Made by a program: the position numbers and the translations under genes | The notes under the pieces: generated by a model | Seen by the model: the letters and a program-made list of their open reading frames with translations, nothing else | Told to the model about the DNA's origin: nothing | Databases searched by the model: none | Source: Eupeodes corollae | Taxonomy: Eukaryota; Arthropoda; Insecta; Diptera; Syrphidae | Length of the DNA stretch: 64,000 nt | Direction of reading: 5' to 3' | Assembly: GCF_945859685.1 (NCBI RefSeq) | Contig: NC_079147.1 | Span: 177,365,174-177,429,173, forward strand | Shown: positions 20,340 to 32,322 of the stretch, piece by piece | Layout of the letters: each line of letters opens with the position of its first letter | How positions within the stretch are numbered: position 1 is the first letter of the stretch

Positions 20340-21310
20340 AATCTCCTATGCGACCCACACAGATAACTTCACATCATTGCCCGTCCAAAGTTGAACACAA
20401 TTATAATAGCAACATTTTGCGTGAGATAAAACACTCTGAAGTCAATTGCTTTCTTTGTTCTCAAGATACTCAACTTGAAAACCATCTCTTAGTTCTAAAT
20501 GCTTAGTTGTTTTTTTAGGTTTTCGTGTTTTCACTAGAAAATTACGATAAAGTTCACAACAATATTTTGAACATGATAAAAAAAGTTTGATTTTAATATC
20601 TGTTTTTGTTTTAAAAATTGTTATAAAGTTTTTTTTACTGATTTTAGTCATTTTTGTTTAAGTTTTAAGTTTTAAGTAAAATAACACCGACTGGATTTTT
20701 CTTAAAAGATGACCTTTAGTTAAAAACAAAATTTTGGATAGAATTTTGAAGTCAAAACCTTGAAATTTTTTTTTTTTAAATTATACTTTAAATAATATTT
20801 TTTATAATAAGATTGAAAGCAGTATCTTTAATTTTTTTCAAGATATTCGAGTCGAAAATTAACTTTTAGTAATGTTTTTTTAGGTCTTCGATAGTTCTAA
20901 AAATCAAACCAGAAGTCCAAAACGTTATTGTTACAATTATTTTAGATCATCATTTTTGTTCGCAAAATATTTATGGTGACAAGCATTTTTTTCAGTACTT
21001 TAGATATATGGAAAATTATTAATGGAAATTTGTTCGAATCAATTGGTGTCCCGTCACAAAGTATACAATTTAAATAAAGTTGCTACCGGTATTGGTTCGA
21101 GAGATATTTGGGGTCAACTAAATGTTTAACTTTAAAAAAATCACCCCCTCATCTGCATCTTTTGGTAATTTTACCTGTAAAAAAGACGATGAAAAAAGGT
21201 CGGACGTACGAACGTACAAAGGAACCTACAAATGCACACACAGACATCTCTGCAGATACCTTTTATTTCGGTTCTAGGGAGATTGAAACGTCGAGGAATG
21301 AGAAATAAAA
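20340..21310 (+). repeat. Unclassified dispersed repeat, copy B (longest copy)
   Basis: It starts near ATGCGACCCACACAGATAAC and ends near TCTAGGGAGATTGAAACGTC. The same ends appear inverted at 28803-29215 (GGGATGCGACCCACGCTGAT and CTAGGGACCTTGAAACGTTG). No coding capacity is evident. A homopolymer-rich centre is shared with 9830-10215. Confidence 0.55.
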
Positions 21311-22489
21311 GAACAAAATAAAAAGATTATTCAAAACCGATTGTACTCTTTAAGGCCATGATCGGCTTTTCAAGATACCTAAAATCCAGGCTTTTGGAAG
21401 GATGTGTGTGCTTGTGTTTTTATGTCTATCGGTACAACTTTTTCCGCTCTCCATATCTTACCAGAGCTATCCAATTTTCAAAAATGTTCAGAAAATTTAA
21501 ACGGTGTTTTATACACATATTAAAGCAATTTAAAAAAAAAATTAAATTTGGTTGGCACAAACTTTTTCACGAGCCAATGTTGGTTTCAACGTCAATAAAT
21601 TTACTCTTCTCTTCATACATTGCTGTTACAATCTGGTAACTTATTTTAGAAAACTAGAATAATGTTGTTTTTTCTTACAAAAATCAAAGTTTTATCAAAG
21701 GTAATAATATAATTAATTGATAAACTTCTTCAATGCTATACAATTTTACAGGTGAAAATTAAAGACTTATTCCAATAATATCAATTCCAGCAAAAGTCTT
21801 TTCAGAGTTTATTTAAAATTAAAATTATTAAAAAAAAAAAAAACAAGATTAAAATTCGAAACACGCTTATAATTATAAAAGTACAATTGGGTTTGATCCA
21901 TTTTTACAATTTGTTTCGTCTGTCATTTTCCTGACAAGTCGAAATCATCACACACAAATTCCCAAAACGACAGCCCTGGTTATAGAAAACAACCCAAAAC
22001 AAGAACAATAATTGGACTCCGAAACACAATAGCACAATGCATTGTGTTGGAACATTTTTTTGATGTGAAATTACATTTTTGATTATTTAAAACTCTTCAG
22101 TGTAAGTTAGAAGTAAAAATAAATATAATATTTTTTTCAAAGTCTCACATCTTTTTGGCAATTTTTCTGAATCTAAAAAGTGTTGAATCTAAGCTAACCT
22201 TGTAATTTTATCAAGAACATAGACTTTAACAATTTTCTTAGTCTAAACTAAATGTGGAGAACTTTTATCGGCTCGTTTTTTTTATATTTTAAGAAGAGTA
22301 ATTTGTCTCTGGATATAGACGATATGCACCAAATCAAAGATTTTAGTACTTTCGTGCAACCATCTCATAGAACAGCTTTCCATCACCAAAAAGACAACAA
22401 ATATGATCCTGGATTCACTTATAAAAAAATAACAGACCATCTGCATCGCGTTAAGAATATGCTTAAATGATTAGAAGAATAAGAAGAGG
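21311..22489. other. Non-coding, nothing recognised
   Basis: AT-rich DNA. Frames at 21358-21639 and 22252-22470 are unlike known proteins and have no supporting context. Confidence 0.45.
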
Positions 22490-22665
22490 GCTTCAATGGT
22501 GATACAGCTTCCATGTCGAATCCAAACGAATCATTTGAGAAACCCCTTTTTTTGACCACAAATACTTGTAATCTTGAAGAATTTGTCAATTCCTTGCAAG
22601 AGGCAGTACTCGAGAAAAAAAAATTAGGCGGCACCGGCAGGGATTGAACCAAAACCACCACCACT
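22490..22665 (-). mobile_element. tRNA-derived SINE, truncated copy
   Basis: Same family as 4281-4576. Plus-strand motifs GAATTTGTCAATTCCTTGCA, AGAGGCAGTACTCG and GGCAGGGATTGAACC (B-box complement) are present. The A-box end and the body's far end are missing or diverged. Confidence 0.65.
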
Positions 22666-22879
22666 GCCAAACAAATATCAAAAAGGTATGTCACGAAAAA
22701 CTGTCAATTTTCTTTTCTATCAAAGAACCAGGAAGAACTGATAACATCAAATTACCATTGAAAGTTTGCAAATGATATTTTTTGTGAGCCAAATTGTCAT
22801 ACAAACCTTAAAAAATATGGAATCAAAAACTGGAAGTTTAAACTATTTTGTATACTTTATCTAGAAAGAATTTAAACAA

Positions 22880-23170
22880 AAGAATTAGAAAGAAGGAAGG
22901 TGTTGGAATGGAGGTATCGGTGTACATTGGTTTGGAATTCTCGAACTTTGCAAATAAATTTCCTAGATAAGGCCTTCCTAGAATCGCGGTTTTTCACTAG
23001 AATATTGTCTGTCAAAATAAAGATATAAAACGTTATAGTTAGACACATTATGACAATGTTTAAGTGACCAATAATTTTAAAAAATCTTCTCTAAATATAA
23101 TATAAAAACCTTTTGGCAGTTACTTGAGCACCAGCTCAGAGACAGCCTTACCAGAAGTAGAGACAATTTT
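22880..23170 (-). mobile_element. 3' fragment of the CR1-like element found at 49680-51130
   Basis: Segments match 49680-50080 in order: GAGGTATCGGTGTACATTGG, AATTCTCGAACTTTGCAA, AAGTGACCAATAATTTTAAA, GTTACTTGAGCACCAGCTCA. The rest is deleted or diverged. It is a dead C-terminal fragment. Confidence 0.55.
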
Positions 23171-23229
23171 CTTGCATAGAGTCAGAAAGCAGGAACATTT
23201 TTGAAGACATCGCTCATGCTAAGTGCTAA

Positions 23230-23800
23230 GTGATGCGCAAACCAAGAATGTTGAGATGTTAAGTTTCTTTGATTCACATGCCCCTCGATTTAACTGTACA
23301 AGTAGGCAGTAGCAGATTTTCCAAACTTTACAGTTCATGCGGTTTCATGCCTGTAACACAAAACAAAAGAGGGAAAACTACTTTGGATACCCTTCGCATT
23401 ATTGGAAGAGATCTTGCGAACAATCCTCGAAAGACTTCCTCGCAAATAAGTAGATGTCACCTTTGTAAAAGAGCTGCGGAAGATATTGTTGCGATCGTTA
23501 CACAAATAACTTATGCGTCAAATTACAGGTATGTAGAACTAAACCTGTGTCGTTAACGACGCAGAGGAACTATCAACCGATGGATTTTTATTAAATAAAA
23601 AAAAATATTAGACAGAATACGTTGAGCCAGAATACAAATGAGCTTCGTCGGTAAAAAGCAGGCGATGAACTTTCTTAACACCGCACGCATTTCGATAATA
23701 AGACGATTGTAGGACAATTGTAAGACGATGCATGGTTAAATTGTAGACCAAAGTAAAGACATTTGATAGTGTAACAAAACACGAAACGTGCGTTAGCAGT
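23230..23800. mobile_element. Mariner/Tc1-like transposase relic
   Basis: On minus, 23620-23690 reads KVHRLLFTDEAHLYSGSTYS, which resembles the first catalytic block (xxDEAHF) of mariner-like transposases. On plus, 23269-23556 contains a helix-turn-helix-like stretch (RIIGRDLANNPRKTSSQIS). The opposite orientations suggest a rearranged or inverted remnant. Assignment is tentative. Confidence 0.4.
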
Positions 23801-24039
23801 TTAAACCAGTGTTGCCAAAAAGAAAACAGCTAAAAAATCACCCTTTAGTTCATTTCTTATTTAATACTTAATCGAACAAAAGTTTTGTATCTTGGAATTT
23901 GTGACAAAATTATGATATGCATAGGATCCATTTAAAATTAATTTAGAATACTAAACAACAAACGTATCTTAGAAAAAGTCTGAATCTTGGTTTTTTTTTT
24001 TAAATATATTTTCGTAAATCTCAACCTAAAAAGTAAATA

Positions 24040-26061
24040 GAATATTAACCCATACAAAATTATTCAAAATCTTTTTTTTCAGCATCGGTATCCATTTCAC
24101 GTTAAGCACCTTCAGAAAGGTGGAACTTCTGGAGGCATTGAAGTTGAAGAAATTTTTTTGTTCTTGATGTTGTTGTTGTTGCATTGGAGGAGTAGCATTT
24201 AATTGAGCAGGTGTAAAGCCTGAATGATGCTGTTGCCTTGGAGAAGAAGAATGATCTTGATAATGAAGTGGAGGCCCATGTGGCGGACGGGGGCTCATAT
24301 AATGCGAAGGTGGCGGAGAAGGTCCGTTTTGCTAATGATAAGAATGCGGAGGATATTGACCGTGTGCTTGAGGAAGATGGCCACCATACTGAGGCGGGTC
24401 GTAATGTAATCTGTGAGGTCCACCAGTGGGTGCATAGCCACCATAACCAGATTGGGACATGCTAGGGTGTCCCGGCAAAGACGGATGCCCAGCCATGTGA
24501 GGAGGGAGGTGATGCTGCTGCGGCGGTGGTGGATTATGGTATTGAATTGGCCCTGAAGTTTGTTGCACACTTGTTGGTGGTTATGGTTGTTGTTGTTGTT
24601 GTTGTTGTGGTTGTCTTGGTGGGTTCGGAGCGGTAGAGGGTTCTTTGCTCGATGTGGTTGTGGCACAGGAGGCAACGGAGCAGTATGTGGTACCTGCGGT
24701 GGTAGAAGGAGGACGCATATTCAAGCTTGGACTTAAACTGACTTTTTAAGGTACTGGGGCACTACCTGGGGCGCCACCTGTGGTTGGTTCAGCGATTGGT
24801 TCTTTGGAAGCCGCGGTAATTGTCGGTGTTAAATGGACTCTAAAGGAGGTCTCTTCCCCCGAGGATGATTCTTTTCATCTCATTTATTTGCCGCTACCGT
24901 TTTGGGGCTTTCTGATCCAGGTTTTTTGGTCGGAACAGGTTTTGGTTTATCTGGTTTGCTGGCCGGTGGTGATACAGATACTTTCAGTACTTGTTACGCC
25001 CTGTTTTAATGGAATTTGAACAGGACTGTTCATTTGAGAAGGAGCAAAAAGTTTTCTATCATTAGGACGAACAGGAGGTGACGTAATAAGCATTGGATTG
25101 AGAGACATATTTGGTGAATCATCTTCACATCGGTAGCTTTCTTTACGCATTTCTGCGTACATTTTTTGAACCATTTTTTGGAAAGTACAAAGCTGGTGTG
25201 CAGTGCCTTTTTAGTTCTTCCTGAAAAGTATCACTCGACTCAATCATTTTGTGTTGTTCTCTTCCATTTGTTGCTGTTCAGCTTCGAGTTTTGTCTGATG
25301 CATTGTCGGGGAGTTAACTTGCTTCTTTAATACTTGCATCCGATGTTTAGTGACAACCGAACGAATATCAGGAATAACAGCATCAGAAAATATTTTATTG
25401 ATTAATTGATTACGAAGGAAACGGGCATAAGCCACGTGTTTAAATTAATAACCATCGTCTTAATCATCCTCATCTTCAGCTGATTGAATGTCAATTCTAC
25501 GTTCCTGTTGTCCTTTGCCATTTGAACGTGATGGAGTCTCAGGGAGATCAGTGTCGGAATTAGCTGGCTTATTTTTGTTTTTAGCAGGTGAATTGTGGTA
25601 AGCCTTCAATCTTTAGCTGGTGAATTGTGGTAAGCCTTCAAAGCTTTTTCATATTCAACCTTTTCAGCTTCATATTCGTCAATAAATTCTTGTTTTTCTG
25701 GATCTGTTGCATTTTTCCTCATGGATTCGATTTTCTTGCCAAGTTCCCATAACTTGAGTTCAGGATTAGCTGACTCCACACTGTCCCAAACTTTCTTGGA
25801 ATAGCGCATATATAGTAAAATCGGTTTCTCTGGTGGCTTATGAGCTTTTGGAGCTCGAGATTCAGTTTGATTTTTTTTATGATTTTCTAGTTTTCTGTGG
25901 AGTAATTGCTGGAGTCCCATGATTACTGTGCGTAAAAATTGGTGTAGTATCCTTATTTCTCTCAGAACTACTACTGCCGCCAGACACTCTGAGCCACCGG
26001 ATCCACTGGGCCCTGAGGGTAAATTGAGTGCAATTTTATTATTATTATTATTTATTTTCAA
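24040..26061 (-). pseudogene. Processed retrocopy of dalao/BAP111 (SMARCE1-type HMG-box SWI/SNF subunit)
   Basis: Minus-strand segments follow the BAP111 protein in order without introns. They are the HMG box (PPEKPILLYMRYSKKVWDS to EYEKALKAYHNSPA, 25610-25860), an acidic IDIQSAEDEDD block (about 25460-25495), a coiled-coil region (25244-25435: FSDAVIPDIRSVVTKHRMQV), FQKMVQKMYAEMRKE (about 25170), and a Pro/Gln/His-rich C-terminus to about 24060. Frames shift several times and stops interrupt, so it is not functional. The length (about 2 kb), absence of introns and a T11 run at about 23991-24001 (poly-A on minus) indicate a retroposed mRNA. A roughly 29-bp tandem duplication (TAGCTGGTGAATTGTGGTAA unit) lies at 25580-25642. 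In the cell, BAP111 is a DNA-binding subunit of the Brahma chromatin-remodelling complex. The parent gene is not in this window. Confidence 0.85.
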
Positions 26062-28589
26062 TTAATAAATTCGATCATTTTAAACACAAAATAGTAAAAT
26101 AATTCAAAACGAATTGGGAATAATTTGTGTCTGACGTCGGCATCGGCACCACAAGAAAATTTTACTACTACTTTGACTGCAAAGTTTTTAACACTCAAAA
26201 AGGCAGAATTTTTCAATACGGTTACTTGTTTTTCTTCAAACCAAACTTAAAGAAGAAAATAATTGTAATTAATTTGACTATAACATAATAAATATTTTGT
26301 ATGTTCTACGTCTTTTAAAAGATCTTATAGGTTTCGAATACCTTGCGTCCCTCTTACAATAGAAATTAATTGTTTCAATTAAAAGTTAAAGTTAAGAATA
26401 TAAAAGTGGTATTACTTACTTAAATTCAGCTTTATCAGATATATTTCAAAACGAAGAAATTTGTTTAAGAAAACTAATTCAAACTTTAATTTTGTAATTT
26501 AACGGGTATTTTTTAAATAGGTAATGGTAAAACTCAAAACCTTTTTTAAGTTGGTTAAACATAAAATCTTTAAAAACATTTTGAAGAACCTCAATAATAT
26601 GGTCTTTATTATTCGGTAAACAAATTTCATGAATAAATATAAACAACATACTCTTTGGATTACATATTTCAAGAGTATACAATTGTTGTTTTGTCAATTA
26701 GGAAACAAATCACCATTTAGTGTTTGTTGTCCTTGGTGTAAGTAAGTTTTTGTCCTGTTATTTTTTTTCGGGATTAACTTAATGAGAAATAATGACAAAC
26801 ATTACCACCAAAGAAACCATAGGAAATGCTTCGAAGACTGCAGTATCGAAACTGTCTCTTGGCCAAGTCATTGACAACACTATCATCATAATATTCTTTA
26901 TTTTGTTCAAATTATTTCATTGCGGCGCAACAGATAGTCGGCTATGGGTATAGAACATCATATTATTGGAGGGAATTAACGATCCGTTTCCTGATTAAGT
27001 TTTCTTTTGTATAACTTCAACCATTCAAAATATAAAACATATGGTATTGCCAGTAACAATGAAATAATGAATTATGTTCTATCTCTTCTTTGTCAAATAA
27101 TAATAATTCCCTTAATCATAAAACCAATTATAACAAATTATCCTCTTGCTCCTTAAAATAAATTTAATTAAAAAGGTTCCCTCTTAGCGATTTTGTTGGT
27201 TTTATTGCTATTTAAATTTTTGCAATAGTTCTTAATTGACCACTGAGTTATAATCCATACCCAACAAATAAAAAAAGAATAATCATTTCTAACCCATTCC
27301 GTACAAGCCAATTCAAGGACAGGATTTCTCGAACAAAGAAGCTTACCGCAGCATAAAAAAAGAAGCGACAAAAAACACATCTCTATTAATGCTTTTTTTT
27401 ATGAACATAATGTCCTTGTCGACATCGGAATAGGAGCTTCCTTAACTCAGTTCCTCTTCTTTTTGTACTCGTTTTTCATCGGCCTATTGGCCGATTATAA
27501 TAGTCTTGCTTGACCGCAACGGTCTCAGAGAAGAGATTCTTGAAAATTGAAAGGATACTTCTTTTGTGTCAAAACATTTCTCTTTTTTTTTCTTTCGTTT
27601 TTCAAGAAAAAAAAAATAGAAAATACATTTCTTTAGAAATATTTCAAAAGAAAAGAAAACAAAAAAATATACAATGAGGAAAAAGGTAGCGAAGTGGAAG
27701 GATATTTTTGATATAAGCGACATTAAGAATGAATTATCAACAAAGAAAGAAAACACGATCAAGGATAAAATTGAAATATTTATATGTAAAAATAGAACTG
27801 ACAGACAAAGAGAAATCCGAACCAAATGCAAAGATATGAAAGAAAGGCTTATGGAATTTATATTTATTCAAAGTTTATTGTCAAAGCATTTTAACTGTGT
27901 TGTCTAAAAGGATATAAGTATTTGCAAAAGCATCAAAGGCACATAAAGTATACAATCATTTAAATAAATAGTTTTTATCGTAGATCAGTTAAACAGAATA
28001 GGAAATTTCAAGTATTTTAAAAATAAATACACGACTGTATCTTAGAACTATGCACGTCGTTTTTCAATAAGAAAAATAAATGGATGTTTGTTTTATTATA
28101 AAGGAGAAGAATACCCTTTTATAATAGAAAACTGTATTAGCCAAATGGCCTCTTTATAAAATTGTCTATCACCAATTCACATGTGGCTTACTTCCATGAA
28201 AAGTTAAACGCTTGAATTGATTTTGAAACATTAACAAGGACCTTTAGAATCAAAAAGTTTTAAATCACAAGATCCAATTTGTCAGTTATCATCATATTTT
28301 CGAGAAATAACACGTTCAGGAAAATATAGCACTATCGTTTAATCTCAATCGAAACTGTTGGACCAGTTTCATTTTTCAACAACTAAGGTTCAAAGTGTGA
28401 AATTTTGACATCCGCTGAAGCGGATGCGGTTTTTTTGAGACTCACATCCACGGATGCGTATGTGGATGCGGATTGTAGAATTTATTACATAAAAACAATT
28501 TTAAGTCCGTAAATAAAGGAAAATTGTATTTATTATCTTTGCGTTTAATACTTAAATTTAAAAATGGTTGAGTTATATTTAATAAAAAG
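26062..28589. other. Non-coding, nothing recognised
   Basis: AT-rich. Short frames on both strands (26479-26697, 27484-27831, 27674-27907) are low in complexity and overlap each other. A degenerate GGATGCGGATG-type motif cluster occurs at 28410-28475. No gene is supported. Confidence 0.45.
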
Positions 28590-29335
28590 CAAGATCGCAG
28601 CCTTCTCAGACTGTTATCTGTTTCCTGAGTGGATCGTATATTAATCCAGCTCCTCTAAATAGTTGTTCGGTGGGAACACTGGCTTTTGGAAGTGATAAAT
28701 ACCACAGTGCAACTTTGGAGAGCCTTTTAACGTCTGTGGATGGACTTTCCACCAATCAAGTATATTATTATCCAATTCTTTTAACTTCCCATAGGAAGTT
28801 ATTGTAATGGGTCCGATTTGTCAAATTGAAAATTTTGACATTTCTCAACGTTTCAAGGTCCCTAGAGTCGAAATAAAAGATTTTAAGAAAGATGTCTGTT
28901 CATTCAGTAAGATTTTAAAAAAAATTAATTGGATGTTTTTGTACTAAAAATTAAAAACCTAAAAAAATTAACAAAAGTTGGTAAAAAATTATTTTTGACT
29001 CAAATGTCTTTTCCAAAATTTAAAATATTGGCTTCAAACTTATTTTATTTCACAGAAAATATTGTTTTCGATATCCAGTAATTTTTATATAAAAATCCAA
29101 CAGTCCCTTTTTTTATAAAAAATGAAATCTACAAAAATTTGTACGCAAATTTGGACAAAATTTTAAGCCAGACAAATCGACGGACGGGATGGGATGTTAT
29201 CAGCGTGGGTCGCATCCCACCCTCTTTTTTTATTTCGGTAACATGCTAACTCCCTTCGGGGAAGTGCTTCGTGACTAGCGTTATCAGATTCTCCTTCACC
29301 TTCGTCTTCAGTTGATGAATCTAGCATCATCATTT
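28590..29335 (-). pseudogene. hAT transposase C-terminal relic, interrupted by a repeat
   Basis: On minus, 29216-29335 reads DSSTEDEGEGESDNASHEAL followed by RRELACYRNK. 28590-28800 continues with LDNNILDWWKVHPQT and, in another frame, SVPTEQLFRGAGLIYDPLR. This is the order of the hAT dimerisation domain (ELxxY, WW, SxxxExxFSxAG). The repeat at 28803-29215 separates the two halves. Frames are broken. Remaining domains and ends were not found. Confidence 0.7.
28803..29215 (-). repeat. Unclassified dispersed repeat, copy C, inserted in hAT relic
   Basis: Inverted relative to 20340-21310. Plus-strand ends are ATGGGTCCGATTTGTCAAAT at left and GCGTGGGTCGCATCCCACC at right. The internal TTGGCTTCAAAC and AGAAAATATTGTTTTCG motifs match copies A and B inverted. 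Confidence 0.55.
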
Positions 29336-30509
29336 CCATATCGCTTCTGAAGCAAGCTTTTGTTTTATGTTTATAAAAAAATATGATACCTGCATTTTCT
29401 TTCTTTTTTTTTAAAGATTTTCATTGTTGTCGCTCTCAAATAAAACAAACTCTTCTGGGTGCTTTGACTTCAAGTGGTTTTTCAACGAAGAAGTCGTGCG
29501 CCTTTTTCGTGAGTATGTTTTAAGACTCAAAAGCTCAAGATCCGCATCAAAAAGTAACACTTTAAGCACAGACAAGAAACGATATATAGTTTCTTATCTT
29601 TCGAGAATCATTTTGGATTTTCCGGGCTACAAGTTTAATATACATAATCTTCTTAATAATCCCACTTTAGAGGTGAAAACTGAATATGATTTTTCTGTGA
29701 AATCATTTTCATGCGTTTAAAGGACCAAATCAGCAAAGACGATCGCCTTGAGATTTCTTTAGGTATGTAAAATACGGTGTAATGTCATTTTGGTCAATTT
29801 TTCATGTCGTGTCCTGAAAGCTCAAATTTCTCTATCAGTTTTACTATTTCCAGCCAAAAAGCTGCTTAAGCTTTGAAAAATGTTGACTTTACTAATTTTG
29901 GTAGCAAATTTAAACATTTTCATTGCGTTGTTGAACTTTATCTTCAAAAGTCACGGCTCCCCAATACAATGCTTTTTTAAAATAAACCTATCTTTGGAAA
30001 ACCCTTTACTTAAAGGTCATTGCACAAATTTTACATTTTATAATAATAATCATCGTTTCGCTTTGCTTATGCGAGCTAGAGTTTCTAACCTATTATTAAT
30101 TAAGTTACTTCGTGTGGTTAATTTAGTGTTAAGATGTAGTAGTGTACACATGGCAAATGAGCCTCATTTTCTTCTTGTAGTTACCCTCTAGTTTCACCCT
30201 CTGGTAACACTCATTAGAAGGTAGAGGAATTGTTTGTCCAGTTGGATGATATTTTTGGTTTGTTTATGTTTGACCATAGTGGACTGATTGTAGCACAGGT
30301 ATTAAGTGGGATCCATCTGTTAGCTAGATCAAGATTTTGATTATCTGTCTTAGATTAAACGGCGATATTTGAATGGATGATTCTGATTTAGGTCGAATGT
30401 TGAACCTTTTCTACCAGTTCATAAGATTTTTCATTTCTTGCAACACTTTTGTGATCATGAATAATTCAACAGAGCCTTTAGTTATGCTCTGTACCAAGAA
30501 CACTTAGCT
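29336..30509. other. Non-coding or unrecognised
   Basis: Contains a 98-codon plus frame at 29424-29720 and a 103-codon frame at 29880-30191. I recognise neither, and they have no gene-like context. Confidence 0.4.
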
Positions 30510-31004
30510 GTTCGCGACATCAATTCACAAGCTTCGATTTGATTTCGGTGTCACAAAATTCTTGTATTGCCGCTTGACCTTCAGGTTTGGAATTACTAGA
30601 ATTAAAATTTGTCTAGCTCCATTAGTCTGTGCTAAGACCTCAGCTAAGAAGAAACTAGGATTTCCCAATGAGCTCGCTGGTCTAAGAGTCTCTGAATAGA
30701 AACCCGCTCCAACACCAAAATCCATCTTTGATCCGTCCGTCGGTGTATAGTGCAACTGTATGTCGGTTCACAGGTTAAAGGTTTGTTCATCAGCCAAACG
30801 GGGTTTTAAGTAGCACGTACATACTTTGTTAGCAGTATATCTGTGTAAAATCCCTGCGTGACCAATTTTTTGGGATTTGCGTACAAATAGATCCAGTGAT
30901 TTTAGATAGTTCAATCAGTGGGTATAGCCCTCATTGACCCTGTGATACCAATGCATGCCATTCTTTGTGTCTTGGTCAAGGTTTTAAAGTTGATGTCTTT
31001 ATCA
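30510..31004 (-). mobile_element. I/R1/LOA-type non-LTR relic (post-RT and RNase H)
   Basis: On minus, from about 30990: LTKTQRMACIGITGSMRAIP (the KVQR...C..I.GAMR.TPT block after RT). Then at 30525-30755 an RNase H start with TDGSKMDFGVGAGFYSET. It shares its type with 7330-9185 but is oppositely oriented. Both ends are truncated. Confidence 0.65.
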
Positions 31005-31535
31005 ATGTGTTATGTTTGTTTGGGCTAAGCAATTGAGTGGTGAAGTCCTCTCTCGAAGGACCGAAGTGTCGCTACATAAGACACTTATTAGCCCTGTCCT
31101 GCTATACGGTGCAGAAGCATGGACTATGACACAAGAGGATGAAAGCACCTTGGGTCGGTTCAAGAGAAAAGTTATTCGTGTGATCTACGGTCCCGTATGC
31201 ATCGAAGGGGAGCAAAACCACGAGCTGTACGGTCTGTATAGCGACGTAGACTTAGCCAGAAGGGTAAAAGTCGAACAACTAAGATGGCTGGGTCACGTAG
31301 AGCGCATGCAAAACCAATGCTGTGGCCCGGAAAGTCTTTGAACCCGCACCAACAGAACAGCGCAGTAGAGGAAGATCGCGCATAATTTGGCGCGCACAAG
31401 TGAAAAGTGACCTCACCCAACTTAGAGCTCGAAACTGGAAGCATCTAGCTAGGGACCGAGCTAGACGGAGAAGTTTGTTAGGTAAGGCCCTATTTCACAC
31501 TGGACTATAGGGCTACCTTAAGTAAGTAAGTAAGT
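31005..31535 (+). mobile_element. 3' end of RTE-like non-LTR retrotransposon
   Basis: Plus-strand frame 31012-31341 (TLISPVLLYGAEAWTMTQED, NHELYGLYSDVDLARR, RWLGHVERM) continues after a frame shift near 31315 into 31322-31510 (RGRSRIIWRAQVKSDL, NWKHLARDRARR). This is the C-terminal region downstream of RT in RTE-like elements. The 3' end is a (GTAA)n tail at about 31518-31532. It is 5'-truncated. Related fragments are at 11041, 16795 and 43070. Confidence 0.8.
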
Positions 31536-31575
31536 CTTTATCCAATGCATAACACCAGACCATGCTTCCATATTC

Positions 31576-31790
31576 GCACCCTTAGAATGAAAGTGACCTA
31601 ACTCAAAAATTGAGATTAACTGAAAAAACTAAAAATATAATCCTTTTCAAATAAAGTCACCTTATATTAAGAAAAAAATTCGCAAAAAAAAATTAATGAT
31701 TTCCAACTCAAAACTACTTTCTTGAAGGCTTTTTGCTCATTTCCCACAAGTTGCAATTTTTGAGTTAGGTCACTTTCATTCTAAGGGTGC
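31576..31790. mobile_element. MITE with 37-bp perfect terminal inverted repeats
   Basis: 31576-31612 and 31754-31790 are perfect inverted copies of each other over 37 bp, starting GCACCCTTAGAATGAAAGTG. The 141-bp centre is AT-rich and non-coding. No clear target duplication is visible (flanks ATATTC and AAGTAC), so superfamily is undetermined. The perfect repeats suggest a young insertion or recent gene conversion. Confidence 0.85.
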
Positions 31791-32136
31791 AAGTACTGGT
31801 TTAACTATGGATGTAAACACGAATTATGATGATTGTTTATCTCTAATCGTCTGTTATGACATAAGAGGCTAACAATTCTCCACAACATTATCTCCTTGAA
31901 CACGTCTAACAGGTTCTTTTACTAAGCATCTGTGAGGTTTGGCAGAACCATCGTCATCCAAAAATACTATTAATTAACAGCACGAACTTAAATGCTTTTA
32001 GGAAAGACAACAAATCCGTAAAAGCATGTAGGTGTTCAAAAATGTATGTTAAGCTGGAAAGAATCATAAATATGTGCATCGTCAATCTATCTTCTAGACT
32101 CCCATTTATTTATTTCTGTTGCGAGTTATTGAAAAA
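31791..32136. other. Non-coding, nothing recognised
   Basis: Short AT-rich spacer between a MITE and a SINE fragment. Confidence 0.5.
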
Positions 32137-32322
32137 ACCTTCAAGAGTAATTCTTGTCATGAAAAAGTGCTTCCTCAAACTAGCCGTTCGGATTCGGCCT
32201 TAAATTGTAGGTCCCTTCCATTCCTGACAACAGTACTTGCACACAGGAATGGTTGAGAATTGTAAGTCACTAGCCCCTGGTTCACAACGGACTGTTGCAC
32301 CACCCCATTTGATTTGATTTTG
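32137..32322 (+). mobile_element. tRNA-derived SINE, 5'-truncated
   Basis: Body and 3' end of the SINE family: AGAGTAATTCTTGTCATGAA, GCCGTTCGGATTCGGCC, GCACACAGGAATGGTTGAGA, ending TGTTGCACCACCCC. No tRNA-like head. Confidence 0.75.

Noticed and set aside
24224..25019. Plus-strand frames in 24224-25019
   Set aside because: Opposite-strand shadows of the BAP111 retrocopy. The minus strand gives the recognisable protein order.
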